This document shows, piece by piece, positions 26,796-35,243 of a DNA stretch of 64,000 bases. Origin of the DNA: Arthrobacter sp. Soil736. GTDB taxonomy: Bacteria > Actinomycetota > Actinomycetes > Actinomycetales > Micrococcaceae. Numbering within the stretch: the first letter of the stretch is position 1; every line of letters begins with the position of its first letter. The notes beneath the pieces were generated by a model, which saw nothing but the letters and a program-made list of their open reading frames with translations, had not been told where the DNA came from and did not search any database. The stretch spans positions 387,555-451,554 of the forward strand of contig NZ_LMSB01000001.1 of the NCBI RefSeq assembly GCF_001428005.1. Reading direction: 5' to 3'. Position numbers and translations under genes: made by a program.

Positions 26796-27974
26796 ATGAC
26801 TGCAATATCTGACCGCACAGCCGCGAAATCAACGTCGATCAACGGGGAGGCGGCAAAACACCGCCCCGGTGCGCTGGCATCCTCCGGGAGCCCGCTGGTG
26901 CGTCCGCCCGCTGCTGCCCACCTTTCGGACGAACAGGTTGCCGAGATGGGCCGCGAACTGGACGCCATCCGCGACGACATCCTGGCCAAGCGCGGGGCGT
27001 CCGACGCCGCGTACATCCGGCGCGTCATCAAGATCCAGCGCGGCCTCGAGATTTCCGGCCGCGCCGCGCTGCTGATGGGCCGCAACAAGGGTGCCTGGGT
27101 CGCGGGCACCACGCTGCTGAGCCTCGCCAAGATCCTGGAAAACATGGAGATCGGGCACAACATCCTGCACGGCCAGTGGGACTGGATGCGGGACCCGGAC
27201 ATCCACTCCACCACCTGGGAATGGGACTTCGTCACCCCGGCACGTTCGTGGCAGCACACCCACAATGACCTGCACCACCGCTGGACCAACGTGGTGGGCA
27301 GGGACAACGACGTCGGATACAACCTCCTGCGCATGGACGCCGATCAGCCGTGGAAGCCCCACAACCTGGGCAACCCGCTGTACAACGCCATCCTGGCCCC
27401 CATCTTCGAGTGGGGGATCGCCATCTACGACCTCGAGCTGGCGGACTACCAGGAGGGAAAGAAGTCCAAGGAGGCCATGAAGCGTGACCTCAAGGCCCTG
27501 GGCATCAAGGCCATCAAGCAGTTCACCAAGGACTACGCCGCCACCCCGGCCGTTGCCATGCTGACCGGCTCGGGCAAGCAGGCGCTCTACGGGACGCTGA
27601 CCGCCAACGCCGTCCGCAACGTCTGGGCCCATGCGGTGATTTTCTGCGGCCACTTCCCCGAAGGGGCGGACACGTTCACCGAGGAAATGGTGGAAGGCGA
27701 GACCCGCGGCGACTGGTACGTCCGGCAGATGATCGGATCCGCCAACATCTCCGGCTCCAAGTTCATGCACCTCATGACCGGAAACCTGTCCCACCAGATC
27801 GAGCACCACCTCTTCCCCGACCTGCCGTCCAACCGGTACGCCGAGGTTGCCCCGAAGGTGCAGGAAATCTGCAAGCGCTACGGCCTGCCGTACACCACCG
27901 GGCCGCTGCTCAAGCAGGTCGGATCGTCCTGGGCCAAGGTCTTCAAGCTCGCGCTGCCGGGAAAGAAGTCCTAA
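26796..27974 (+). CDS. Membrane fatty-acyl desaturase (DesA3-like)
   Basis: I start at ATG 26796, which follows GAGGAG; the product has 392 residues. All three histidine boxes of membrane-bound di-iron desaturases are present: GHNILHGQWDW, HTHNDLHHRW and LSHQIEHHLFPDLPSNRY. Hydrophobic stretches between them suit an integral membrane enzyme. It would introduce a double bond into acyl-CoA or acyl lipid chains, probably at delta-9 as for DesA3, using electrons from the reductase encoded just upstream. A hairpin at 27995-28022 closes the operon. Temperature- or membrane-fluidity control is plausible but nothing in the sequence shows it. Confidence 0.93.
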   Translation: MTAISDRTAAKSTSINGEAAKHRPGALASSGSPLVRPPAAAHLSDEQVAEMGRELDAIRDDILAKRGASDAAYIRRVIKIQRGLEISGRAALLMGRNKGAWVAGTTLLSLAKILENMEIGHNILHGQWDWMRDPDIHSTTWEWDFVTPARSWQHTHNDLHHRWTNVVGRDNDVGYNLLRMDADQPWKPHNLGNPLYNAILAPIFEWGIAIYDLELADYQEGKKSKEAMKRDLKALGIKAIKQFTKDYAATPAVAMLTGSGKQALYGTLTANAVRNVWAHAVIFCGHFPEGADTFTEEMVEGETRGDWYVRQMIGSANISGSKFMHLMTGNLSHQIEHHLFPDLPSNRYAEVAPKVQEICKRYGLPYTTGPLLKQVGSSWAKVFKLALPGKKS

Positions 27975-27994
27975 CGAAGTACCGCAGCGGGCGT

Positions 27995-28022
27995 GTGCAG
28001 CGGGCCGGACGGTCCGCTGCAC
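27995..28022 (+). terminator. Hairpin after desaturase gene
   Basis: Perfect 9-bp stem GTGCAGCGG / CCGCTGCAC with a 10-base loop, 21 bp past the desaturase stop and followed by TGTTG. Probable terminator. Confidence 0.55.
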
Positions 28023-28072
28023 TGTTGCCTGCCCGGATCAACTGAGCGCCGGGCCGCGTTCTCTGGCAGAGT

Positions 28073-29041
28073 ATGTCCATGCTCACAGTTATTGGCGAGG
28101 GCCTCGTTGACGTGGTCCAGCGCAGCTCCGGAATCGAAGCCCACGTCGGCGGAAGCCCGCTCAATGTCGCGGTGGGCCTCGCGCGCCTCGGCCACCCCGT
28201 GCAGTTCATCGGCCGCTACGGCCGTGACGCCTACGGCGAGTCGGTGGCCGCCCACCTGAAGGCCAGTTCGGTCATGCTCCCGCAGGCACCGGACGGCCTG
28301 CCCACCAGCGTGGCCACCGCACTGGTGGACGACGACGGCGCCGCCACCTACACGTTCGACCTCGCCTGGGAGCTTCCCGGACTCGCGGAACGGCTGCCGT
28401 TCATGCTGCAGGGCACCACCCTGCTGCACACCGGCTCCATTGCCACGATGCTGGCGCCGGGCGCCGCGGACGTCCTGGCCGCCGTCGAACATTCCCACCC
28501 CTCGGCCACCATCAGCTTTGACCCCAACTGCCGCCCCAGCATCATCACGGATGCGGACTATGCCCGGCGGCAGGTGGAGAAGTTCGTGACCCTTTCGGAC
28601 ATCGTCAAGGCCTCCGACGAGGACCTGGCCTGGCTGTACCCGGGCGTGGACGTGCTGGACTCGGCGCGGCGCTGGCTGTCGCTGGGCGGCGCGGAAGGCC
28701 CGGCCATGGTGGTGGTGACGCGCGGAGCATCAGGACCGTGGGGCATCACGGCCGCAGGGGAAGCCGAATTCGCCGTGCCCCGCGTGGACGTGGCGGACAC
28801 CGTGGGCGCGGGTGACTCCTTCATGGCCGCGCTGCTGTCCGGCGTGGTGGACCGCGGCCTGGCCGGTGCCCAGAACCGGGCCGACCTCCGCGCCCTGCCG
28901 GCCAAAGACCTCGCCGCGCTCCTGGCACACGCCTCCCGCGCCGCCGCCGTCACGGTGTCCCGGCCCGGAGCCAATCCGCCCACGCGGGCCGAACTCAACC
29001 GCGTGGAAGCAGCAGCAGAGGAAGCAGAAGCCACCATCTGA
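28073..29041 (+). CDS. PfkB-family carbohydrate kinase (fructokinase-like)
   Basis: A 322-residue ribokinase/PfkB-type sugar kinase. It begins MLTVIGEGLVDVV, has the substrate-side signature GGSPLNVAVGLARLGHPVQFIG, and ends with the ATP/anion-hole motif VDVADTVGAGDSFMAALLSG carrying the catalytic Asp. Fructose or another ketose is the likely substrate; the family does not allow certainty. ATG at 28073 is used, with a second in-frame ATG two codons later. The gene is followed after 9 bp by a PEBP-family gene on the same strand. Confidence 0.9.
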   Translation: MSMLTVIGEGLVDVVQRSSGIEAHVGGSPLNVAVGLARLGHPVQFIGRYGRDAYGESVAAHLKASSVMLPQAPDGLPTSVATALVDDDGAATYTFDLAWELPGLAERLPFMLQGTTLLHTGSIATMLAPGAADVLAAVEHSHPSATISFDPNCRPSIITDADYARRQVEKFVTLSDIVKASDEDLAWLYPGVDVLDSARRWLSLGGAEGPAMVVVTRGASGPWGITAAGEAEFAVPRVDVADTVGAGDSFMAALLSGVVDRGLAGAQNRADLRALPAKDLAALLAHASRAAAVTVSRPGANPPTRAELNRVEAAAEEAEATI

Positions 29042-29050
29042 AAGGCAGCC

Positions 29051-29575
29051 ATGACATCCGCCAGTCCCTTTCCCAACCTCCCGGACGTACCGTCGTTCGA
29101 ACTCACCAGCAGGTCCTTCCAGGACGGTGAGACCCTGCATCCCGCACAGCGCAGCGGCAGGCTGCATGCCGGCGGGGCGGACGAATCCCCGCAGCTGAGC
29201 TGGAGCGGCGCGCCGGCGGGAACCGGAAGCTTCGCCGTCACGGTCTTTGATCCCGACGCCCCTGGCGCCGGCGGTTTCTGGCACTGGGCCGTGCTCAATA
29301 TCCCGGTCGACGTCACGTCGCTGGCAGAGGGAGCCGGAGCCGAGGCCGGCGCGCAGCTCCCGCCCAGCGCCGTTCAGCTGAAGAACGACGCCGGCTTCCG
29401 GGGCTATCTGGGCGCCGCGCCGCCGCCCGGACACGGCCGGCACCGGTACGTCGTTACCGTCTATGCGCTGGACGTCGAAGAACTGAAGGCCGGGAAGAGG
29501 CCTGCGGGGCTGGAAGACCAGCTGGCCAAGCACCTGCTGGGCAAGGCAACGCTGACGGGAATCTACAGCCGCTGA
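29051..29575 (+). CDS. YbhB/YbcL (PEBP/Raf kinase inhibitor-like) family protein
   Basis: A 174-residue phosphatidylethanolamine-binding-protein family member. Motifs are ADESPQLSWSGAPAGTGSFA, VFDPDAPGAGGFWHWAV and PPPGHGRHRYVVTVYALD, which form the anion-binding pocket. No signal peptide is visible. The role of bacterial PEBP proteins is largely undefined. It is probably co-transcribed with the sugar kinase upstream. Confidence 0.9.
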   Translation: MTSASPFPNLPDVPSFELTSRSFQDGETLHPAQRSGRLHAGGADESPQLSWSGAPAGTGSFAVTVFDPDAPGAGGFWHWAVLNIPVDVTSLAEGAGAEAGAQLPPSAVQLKNDAGFRGYLGAAPPPGHGRHRYVVTVYALDVEELKAGKRPAGLEDQLAKHLLGKATLTGIYSR

Positions 29576-29581
29576 TTGACG

Positions 29582-29627
29582 CTGATCGAGCTTGTCGAGA
29601 TCGAGGTGGTTCCGGCAGGCTCAACCA
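29582..29627. repeat. Interspersed repeat copy (CTGATCGAG family)
   Basis: CTGATCGAGCTTGTCGAGATCGAG followed after 11 bases by an inverted partner GGCAGGCTCAACCA. The same element, with three to four copies, occurs at 35121-35230. It is located just after the PEBP gene stop. Confidence 0.65.
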
Positions 29628-29642
29628 GCGCGCGGGTATCCG

Positions 29643-29657
29643 ATAGGCGTAGGCTAT
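29643..29657. promoter_or_regulatory. Candidate LysR site ATAGG-N6-CTAT upstream of lysR
   Basis: ATAGGCGTAGGCTAT, a partial palindrome of T-N11-A type, 59 bp before the LysR gene at 29716. The same ATAGG-N6-CTAT pattern recurs at 30624-30638 before the tartrate dehydrogenase gene. Confidence 0.5.
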
Positions 29658-29715
29658 CTATGCTTTCTCGCTGCGCGTCGGAAGCCCTGGGATCGGAAGC
29701 GGTGAAGAAGCTGGC

Positions 29716-30627
29716 ATGGACACGCGGAAGCTGAAGTATTTCCTTGCCGTGGTTGACCATGGCGGCTTCAACCGTGCCGCAGAACATCTGCTCATCGCCC
29801 AGCCCTCCCTGTCCCAGACCATCGCCGGCCTGGAGAACGAGCTCGGCGTGCCGCTCTTCCACCGCATTGGCCGCCGTGCGGTGCTCAGCGAAGCCGGCAA
29901 GGAACTCGTCGGACCCGCGCGGCTCGTGATGCGCGATCTCGACGCGGCGCAGTCGGCGGTCCAGGCTCTACGGGGCGTCCGCAGCGGCCGGCTGGACATC
30001 ATCACCATGCCGTCGCCGGGTATTGAGCCGTTGACCTCGATGATCGCCGGCTTCATCCGGGCCCACCCGTCGGTCCGTCTCAATGTCAGCGCCGCGTTCA
30101 CCCCGGAAGAGGTGATCGAATCCGTCCGTAGCGGAAGCACCGAGATTGGCCTGGCCGGCTCCTCCAGTGCCATCAAGGTTCCCGGCGTCCAGGTGCTCGA
30201 CCTCGAGCGCCAGCCGCTGATCCTCATCGTCAATCCCCACGCGGACACCTTCGGTCCAGGGGAGGCAATCCAGCGTGAGGACCTTGGCGGGCACCGGCTG
30301 ATCGCCAGCCAGCGCGGCTCGCTGATGCGCTGGCTCGTGGATGACGCCCTGGCCCACGGCGTCAACACCGAAATCGTCGTCGAGGTGGCGCACCGGACGT
30401 CGATCCTGCCCCTGGTGCTCGCGGGTGTGGGCCACGCGGTGATGCCGTCGTCCTGGGCCCCGACTGCCCACAAGGCGGGGCTGCGCACGCTGCTGATTGA
30501 ACCGGTATCGCACCTGGAGGTGGCCATCCTGAGCCGGAAGGAAGACCTGACGCCGGCGGCGCGGGCGTTCCTGGCAGTCGCGGAGCTGCATGCCGTCCAG
30601 AAGGTCCAGGACGCCGCGAACCAATAG
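29716..30627 (+). CDS. LysR-family transcriptional regulator
   Basis: A 303-residue LysR protein. The N-terminal winged helix-turn-helix reads MDTRKLKYFLAVVDHGGFNRAAEHLLIAQPSLSQTIAGLE in sequence order, and the C-terminal effector domain starts at about residue 90 (GRLDIITMPSPGIEPL). It precedes, on the same strand, genes for a tartrate/malate dehydrogenase, a dicarboxylate transporter and a glycerate kinase. A shared ATAGG-N6-CTAT motif lies upstream of both this gene and the dehydrogenase. It is therefore the probable activator of that operon, with tartrate or D-malate as likely co-inducer. Confidence 0.9.
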   Translation: MDTRKLKYFLAVVDHGGFNRAAEHLLIAQPSLSQTIAGLENELGVPLFHRIGRRAVLSEAGKELVGPARLVMRDLDAAQSAVQALRGVRSGRLDIITMPSPGIEPLTSMIAGFIRAHPSVRLNVSAAFTPEEVIESVRSGSTEIGLAGSSSAIKVPGVQVLDLERQPLILIVNPHADTFGPGEAIQREDLGGHRLIASQRGSLMRWLVDDALAHGVNTEIVVEVAHRTSILPLVLAGVGHAVMPSSWAPTAHKAGLRTLLIEPVSHLEVAILSRKEDLTPAARAFLAVAELHAVQKVQDAANQ

Positions 30628-30638
30628 GCTGAACCTAT
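30624..30638. promoter_or_regulatory. Candidate LysR site ATAGG-N6-CTAT upstream of tartrate dehydrogenase
   Basis: ATAGGCTGAACCTAT overlaps the lysR stop codon and lies 106 bp before the dehydrogenase start. The pattern matches the site at 29643-29657. Confidence 0.5.
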
Positions 30639-30744
30639 CTACCGTATCGAATCTTGGTCTTGGACGCCGTTCGAGGTCATGGCCTCTACTTGAAGAGGAA
30701 GGGCAGTGTGACGCTGCTAACAGACTCAACGAGGAGGTAGGCAC

Positions 30745-31842
30745 ATGAGCGCCACCCAGAAATTCAGCATCGCTTCAATCCCCGCAGACGGGGTCGGCAA
30801 AGAGGTCGTTTCCGCAGGCCGCCGCGTCCTGGACGCCCTGGCCGAGAATTCCGGCGGCAAGTTCTCCTTCGAGTGGACCGAGTTCCCCTGGGGCTGCGGC
30901 TACTTCGAAAAGACCGGCCAGATGATGGACCCCAACGGCCTAGAGACCCTCAAGGACTTCGACGCCATCTACTTCGGCGCCGTCGGCTGGGAAAACGTCC
31001 CGGACCACATCAGCCTCTGGGGCCTGCGCCTGAACATCACCCAGAACTTTGACCAGTGGGCCAACATCCGCCCGGTGAAGTTCCTCCCCGGCATCCAGTC
31101 GCCCCTCCGCAAGGCCGACAACACCGAGCTCGACTGGGTGGTTGTCCGCGAAAACAGCGAAGGCGAATACGCCGGCCTCGGCGGACGGAACCTCAGCGGC
31201 CGCGGCCCGGGCAACGAGGTCGCCCTGCAGACCGCACTGTTCACGGAAAAGGGCTGCGAACGCATCATGCGCTTCGCCTTCGACCTGGCCCGGACCCGCA
31301 CGGTCAAGAAGGTCTCCTCCGTGACCAAGTCCAACGCCCAGCAGTACGGCATGGTCCTCTGGGACGAAACCTTCCAGCGGGTGGCCCTGGACTACCCGGA
31401 CGTGGCGACCGAAAGCGTACTGGTCGACGCGATGAGCGCGAAGTTCATCCTCAAGCCGGAGGACCTCTCCGTCGTCGTGGCCTCGAACCTGAACGCCGAC
31501 ATCCTCTCGGACCTTGGCTCGGCCCTGGCCGGAAGCCTGGGCCTGGCGGCCAGCGCGAACCTGAACCCGGAGCGCCGCTTCCCGTCCATGTTCGAACCGG
31601 TCCACGGCTCCGCCCCCGACATCGCGGGCCAGGGCATCAGCAACCCGATCGGTGCGATCGCCAGCGCCGCCCTGATGCTGGACCACTTCGGCCTGCACGA
31701 GGAAGCCCGCCGTGTCGAGGCCGCCATCGAGCAGACCACCGGCGCCGGCCACCTGACCCGCGACGTCGGCGGCGACTCCACCACGGACGACGTCACCGAC
31801 GCCATCATCAAGGCCCTCACGCTGAGCCTGGCCGCCGTCTAA
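30745..31842 (+). CDS. Tartrate dehydrogenase / D-malate dehydrogenase (decarboxylating)
   Basis: A 365-residue member of the isocitrate/isopropylmalate dehydrogenase family of the TtuC/DmlA type. Key motifs are IPADGVGKEVV at the N-terminus, VVVRENSEGEYAGLGGR, SSVTKSNAQQYGMVLWDE and the NAD-site segment FEPVHGSAPDIAGQGISNP. GAGGAGG precedes the ATG. TtuC enzymes oxidise (+)-tartrate or D-malate with NAD and decarboxylate meso-tartrate to D-glycerate. The two following genes, a dicarboxylate carrier and a glycerate kinase, make tartrate to 2-phosphoglycerate the simplest pathway; D-malate to pyruvate is the alternative. Confidence 0.88.
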   Translation: MSATQKFSIASIPADGVGKEVVSAGRRVLDALAENSGGKFSFEWTEFPWGCGYFEKTGQMMDPNGLETLKDFDAIYFGAVGWENVPDHISLWGLRLNITQNFDQWANIRPVKFLPGIQSPLRKADNTELDWVVVRENSEGEYAGLGGRNLSGRGPGNEVALQTALFTEKGCERIMRFAFDLARTRTVKKVSSVTKSNAQQYGMVLWDETFQRVALDYPDVATESVLVDAMSAKFILKPEDLSVVVASNLNADILSDLGSALAGSLGLAASANLNPERRFPSMFEPVHGSAPDIAGQGISNPIGAIASAALMLDHFGLHEEARRVEAAIEQTTGAGHLTRDVGGDSTTDDVTDAIIKALTLSLAAV

Positions 31843-31864
31843 ACAGAACGCCCGCTTTCTGAAA

Positions 31865-31898
31865 CGTCCGACGGCGGCTGGCCCGCCGCCGTCGGACG
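31865..31898 (+). terminator. Strong hairpin after tartrate dehydrogenase gene
   Basis: Perfect 13-bp stem CGTCCGACGGCGG / CCGCCGTCGGACG with an 8-base loop, 22 bp after the stop. There is no T-run, so it may attenuate or stabilise the message rather than end the operon. Confidence 0.5.
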
Positions 31899-32012
31899 CT
31901 TCCGCGGAAGTCCCTCCCCAACACTCGCAAGCTCGCGTCGGGGCCCTCGGGACGCCGCTTACCGAACCCTTCAAGCTTCACTCCAGCGAAATTCCACAAC
32001 GAGGTAGGAATC

Positions 32013-33488
32013 ATGGATCACATCACCACCGCCGGCACGGCAGCGCCGGCCCCCAAGACACGTTGGTACCGCCAGCTGTACTTCTGGGTACTGACCGCCA
32101 TCCTCTTCGGCATCCTCCTGGGCTGGCTCGCGCCGTCCGCGGGCATCGCCATGGAACCCATCGGCACCACCTTCGTCAACTCGATGAAGATGCTCATCGG
32201 CCCGATCGTGTTCCTGACCATCGTCGGCGGCATCGCCAGCGTCGCGGACCTGAAAAAGGTCGGCATGACCGGCCTGAAGGCGCTGACGTACTTCCAGGTC
32301 GGCACCATCTTCGCCATGATCTTCGGCCTGGTCGCCATCAACATCTTCCGGCTCGGCGAAGGCGTCAACGCCGATGCGAGCACCATCAAGACCTCCGAGT
32401 CCGCCGCGAAGCTCATCGACGCCGGCCAGCACCAGGAATGGTGGCAGTTCCTCACCCACATCATTCCCAACAGCATCGTCGGTCCCTTCGTTGAGGGCGA
32501 CATCCTGCAGATCATCTTCATCGCCGTGGTCTTCGGCATCGCCCTGAACGCGATGGGCAAGGTCGGCGCCCCAGTCCTGGACGGCGTGCAGCGCCTCACC
32601 GGGGTCATGTTCAAGATCCTGAGTTTCATCATGAAGGCCGCGCCCCTTGGTGCCTTTGGCGCGATGGCCTTCGCCGTCGGCAAGTACGGCGTCGCCTCCC
32701 TCACCAGCATGGGCGGGCTGATTGCCCTCTTCTACGTCACGTCGATCCTGTTCGTCGTCGTGGTCCTCGGCGCCGTCATGGCGTTCCTGAAGCTGAACAT
32801 CTTCACGATGATCCGGCACCTCAAAGAGGAATACATGCTCATCCTGGGCACCTCGACTGCCGAACCGGCCCTGCCGGGCCTGATGCGCAAGCTCGAGCAC
32901 GCCGGCGTGAAGAAGGAAACCGTCGGACTCGTCGTCCCCACCGGCTACAGCTTCAACCTCGACGGCGCCGCCATCTACCTGTCCCTCGCCGCCCTGTACA
33001 TCGCCCAGGCCACCAACACGGACCTGACCATCGGCCAGCAGCTGGGCCTGCTCGCAGTCATGCTGCTCACCTCCAAGGGCGCGGCAGGCGTCGCCGGCGG
33101 CGGCTTCATCGCCCTGACGGCCACGCTGACCACCATCGGCACCATCCCGGCCGCCGGCATCATGCTCATCTTCGGCATCGACAAGTTCATGTCCGAGTGC
33201 CGGGCCCTGGTGAACTTCACGGGCAACGCCGTCGCCACGCTGTTCATCGCCTGGTGGGACCGGACCCTGGACGCGGACCGCGCCCGCCGCGTCTTCGCCG
33301 GCGAAACCGTTGAGCCGATGCCCAGTGAGGACCCGATCCACCTCGACGAAGTCACGGACATCGACGACGACCTGGCTGAGTACGGCCACCACGCCCCCAA
33401 GGAAATCCACGCAAAGAACGATGGCAACGCCGATGATGCCGGGAGGCACTCCCAGGGCCGCACTCCTGCCTACTCGGAAACCGTCTGA
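32013..33488 (+). CDS. Dicarboxylate:cation symporter (DctA family)
   Basis: A 491-residue DAACS-family carrier with about eight membrane segments and two re-entrant loops. Family motifs are NSMKMLIGPIVFLTIVGG, LGTSTAEPALPGLMRKLE, VVPTGYSFNLDGAAIYLSLA and FTGNAVATLFIAWW. It imports C4-dicarboxylates such as malate, succinate or tartrate with sodium or protons. The last ~55 residues are an acidic, His-rich cytoplasmic tail beyond the conserved core. It stands between the tartrate/malate dehydrogenase and the glycerate kinase, the kinase starting 1 bp after its stop. Confidence 0.92.
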   Translation: MDHITTAGTAAPAPKTRWYRQLYFWVLTAILFGILLGWLAPSAGIAMEPIGTTFVNSMKMLIGPIVFLTIVGGIASVADLKKVGMTGLKALTYFQVGTIFAMIFGLVAINIFRLGEGVNADASTIKTSESAAKLIDAGQHQEWWQFLTHIIPNSIVGPFVEGDILQIIFIAVVFGIALNAMGKVGAPVLDGVQRLTGVMFKILSFIMKAAPLGAFGAMAFAVGKYGVASLTSMGGLIALFYVTSILFVVVVLGAVMAFLKLNIFTMIRHLKEEYMLILGTSTAEPALPGLMRKLEHAGVKKETVGLVVPTGYSFNLDGAAIYLSLAALYIAQATNTDLTIGQQLGLLAVMLLTSKGAAGVAGGGFIALTATLTTIGTIPAAGIMLIFGIDKFMSECRALVNFTGNAVATLFIAWWDRTLDADRARRVFAGETVEPMPSEDPIHLDEVTDIDDDLAEYGHHAPKEIHAKNDGNADDAGRHSQGRTPAYSETV

Positions 33489-33489
33489 C

Positions 33490-34650
33490 ATGCACAACAC
33501 AACCGCCCCGAAAACCGTACGGACCCTCATCGCACCCGACAAGTTCAAAGGCAGCCTCACCGCCGGCGAGGTAGCGGCCGCCCTGGCCGCGGGGCTCCGC
33601 TCCGCAACCGGTTCGACCGGCAGAGCCGGAGCGGTCCATTGCGAAGTGCTTCCCCTGGCGGACGGAGGTGACGGCAGCGTCGATGCCGCCGTCGCCTCCG
33701 GCTTCACCCGGCGAAGCTACACGGTCGCCGGCCCCACGGGCCAGCACGTCCAGGCCGACATCGCGTTCGACGGCGACACCGCCGTCGTCGAGGTCGCCAA
33801 CACCTGCGGCCTCGGGCTCCTGCCGGAGGGAAAGCTGGAGCCGCTGAGCGCATCCAGCCGCGGCTTCGGCGAAGCCGTCCTGTTCGCCCTCAGCCTGAAG
33901 CCGGCCAGGATCGTCATGGCCCTGGGCGGCAGCGCCAGCACCGACGGCGGCATGGGAATGCTCACCGCCCTGGGCTACAGCTTCCGCGACGCCGACGGCC
34001 GGCAGCTCTACGGCAGCGGCAGGGCGCTGGGCCAGATCCACTCCATCCACCGGACCGACCTCCCCGAGCTGGCGGACACGGAACTTGTCGTTGCCAGCGA
34101 CGTCCACAACCCGCTCCTCGGCGTCCAAGGGGCGCCGGCGGTCTTCGGACCGCAAAAGGGCGCCGGGCCGGAGGATATCGCGGCCCTCGACCAGGGTCTC
34201 GAGCACCTTGTTGCCAAGATGACGGAGGCAGGGTTCGCCGGCGCCGCGGTGTTGGCAGGGCACGACGGCGCCGGAAGCGCCGGCGGAATCGGCTACGCCT
34301 GCCTGCTCCTCGGCGCCGAGCAGGTCTCCGGCGCGGACTACTTCCTGGACCTGCTGGGCTTCAACGCCCGCAAGGACAGCTGCGACGTCGTCATCACCGG
34401 CGAAGGCAGTATCGACGAACAGACGCTATCCGGCAAGCTGCCGGCCGCCGTCGCCCGCCGGTCGGGCACCCGCCCGATCATCGCCGTCGCCGGCCGCTCC
34501 CTGCTGCCCCCGGAGCGGTGGCCGGAAATGGCATTGACCCGGGTGTACACCCTGACCGAATACACCGACCAGGACTCGTCCAAGGATCCCGAACTTTCCG
34601 CCGCCCTGCTCCGGCGGATCGGAAAAGACATCGGAACAAGCCTCCTGTAG
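33490..34650 (+). CDS. Glycerate kinase (GarK/GlxK family)
   Basis: I start at ATG 33490, one base past the dctA stop, which gives 386 residues; the same frame upstream is only the antisense-like shadow of dctA. Family motifs are TLIAPDKFKGSLTAGEVA, PLADGGDGSVDAAV, ALGGSASTDGGMGMLTALG, GPQKGAGPEDI and VITGEGSIDEQTLSGKLP. The enzyme phosphorylates D-glycerate (to 2-phosphoglycerate in this type), linking tartrate breakdown to glycolysis. Coupled translation with dctA is likely. A strong terminator follows at 34665-34719. Confidence 0.92.
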   Translation: MHNTTAPKTVRTLIAPDKFKGSLTAGEVAAALAAGLRSATGSTGRAGAVHCEVLPLADGGDGSVDAAVASGFTRRSYTVAGPTGQHVQADIAFDGDTAVVEVANTCGLGLLPEGKLEPLSASSRGFGEAVLFALSLKPARIVMALGGSASTDGGMGMLTALGYSFRDADGRQLYGSGRALGQIHSIHRTDLPELADTELVVASDVHNPLLGVQGAPAVFGPQKGAGPEDIAALDQGLEHLVAKMTEAGFAGAAVLAGHDGAGSAGGIGYACLLLGAEQVSGADYFLDLLGFNARKDSCDVVITGEGSIDEQTLSGKLPAAVARRSGTRPIIAVAGRSLLPPERWPEMALTRVYTLTEYTDQDSSKDPELSAALLRRIGKDIGTSLL

Positions 34651-34664
34651 CGGAAAGCCACCTG

Positions 34665-34719
34665 CCACAGGAACCAGATTCGCCCGCCCGGGGGTAGCCC
34701 GGGCGGGCGTTTCCTGTGG
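34665..34719 (+). terminator. Terminator of tartrate/glycerate operon
   Basis: Nested hairpin: outer arms CCACAGGAA / TTCCTGTGG, inner perfect 12-bp arms CGCCCGCCCGGG / CCCGGGCGGGCG around loop GGTAG, followed by TTT. It starts 15 bp after the glycerate kinase stop. Confidence 0.8.
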
Positions 34720-34780
34720 GGCGTTGTCCCGGTCCAATTTCGGTAGGACACTGGGAAAAACGATGTGAAAGGAGACCGTT

Positions 34781-35110
34781 GTGCGCAAGAGAACAGCATG
34801 GATCATCGGAGCAGCAGTGGCTGCGGCAGCCCTGGGAGGCGCAACGGTTGCGGTGGCAGCCGGAAACCTGGTTGTTGACGACTTGACCTCGAACGGAGGT
34901 TCCCAGAGCACCCTGAGCCAGGCCGATCGCGACAAAGCAGTCGAGGCCGCGCTTGCCAAGGTGGGACCGGGCACGGTGACCGACGTTGAGGGTGGCGGGG
35001 ACCCGGGCTCTGCCTACGAAGTTGAGATCCGGCTGAACAGCGGCTCGGAAGTCGAAGTGAACCTCGGCCCGGACTTCCAGGTCCTGAATCAGGGCGCCGA
35101 GGACGACTGA
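34781..35110 (+). CDS. Small exported protein with PepSY-like domain
   Basis: A 109-residue protein starting with GTG after GAAAGGAG. Residues 1-28 are a signal peptide or N-terminal anchor (RKRTAWIIGAAVAAAALGG). The rest resembles a PepSY domain: SQADRDKAVEAALAKVGPG followed by GSAYEVEIRLNSGSEVEVNL and DFQVL. PepSY proteins are small secreted or membrane proteins thought to inhibit proteases or bind ligands at the surface. It is monocistronic between a terminator and a repeat cluster. Confidence 0.75.
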   Translation: MRKRTAWIIGAAVAAAALGGATVAVAAGNLVVDDLTSNGGSQSTLSQADRDKAVEAALAKVGPGTVTDVEGGGDPGSAYEVEIRLNSGSEVEVNLGPDFQVLNQGAEDD

Positions 35111-35120
35111 CCGCCCCGCG

Positions 35121-35230
35121 CTGATCGAGCGGGCCCGCTGATCGAGCCTGTCGAGATCGAGCAAACCCTGCTGATCGAGCCAACCCCGCTGATCGAGCCT
35201 GTCGAGATCGAGGTTCGACAGGCTCAACCA
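35121..35230. repeat. Cluster of CTGATCGAGCCTGTCGAGATC interspersed repeats
   Basis: Two full copies of CTGATCGAGCCTGTCGAGAT-CGAG (35138-35161 and 35189-35212), two partial CTGATCGAGC copies (35121-35130 and 35171-35180) and an inverted GTTCGACAGGCTCAACCA (35213-35230) that can pair with the direct copies. A related copy lies at 29582-29627. They behave like REP/BOX-type elements placed after stop codons. Confidence 0.75.
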
Positions 35231-35243
35231 CCGGGGCACCGCG

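Noticed and set aside
31971..33707. 578-codon minus-strand open frame
   Set aside because: Antisense shadow of the dctA and glycerate kinase genes; low-complexity Asp/Glu/Gly/His composition.
35121..35230. CRISPR array
   Set aside because: The repeated units are irregularly spaced, partly inverted, and have no unique spacers of constant length; no cas genes are present.
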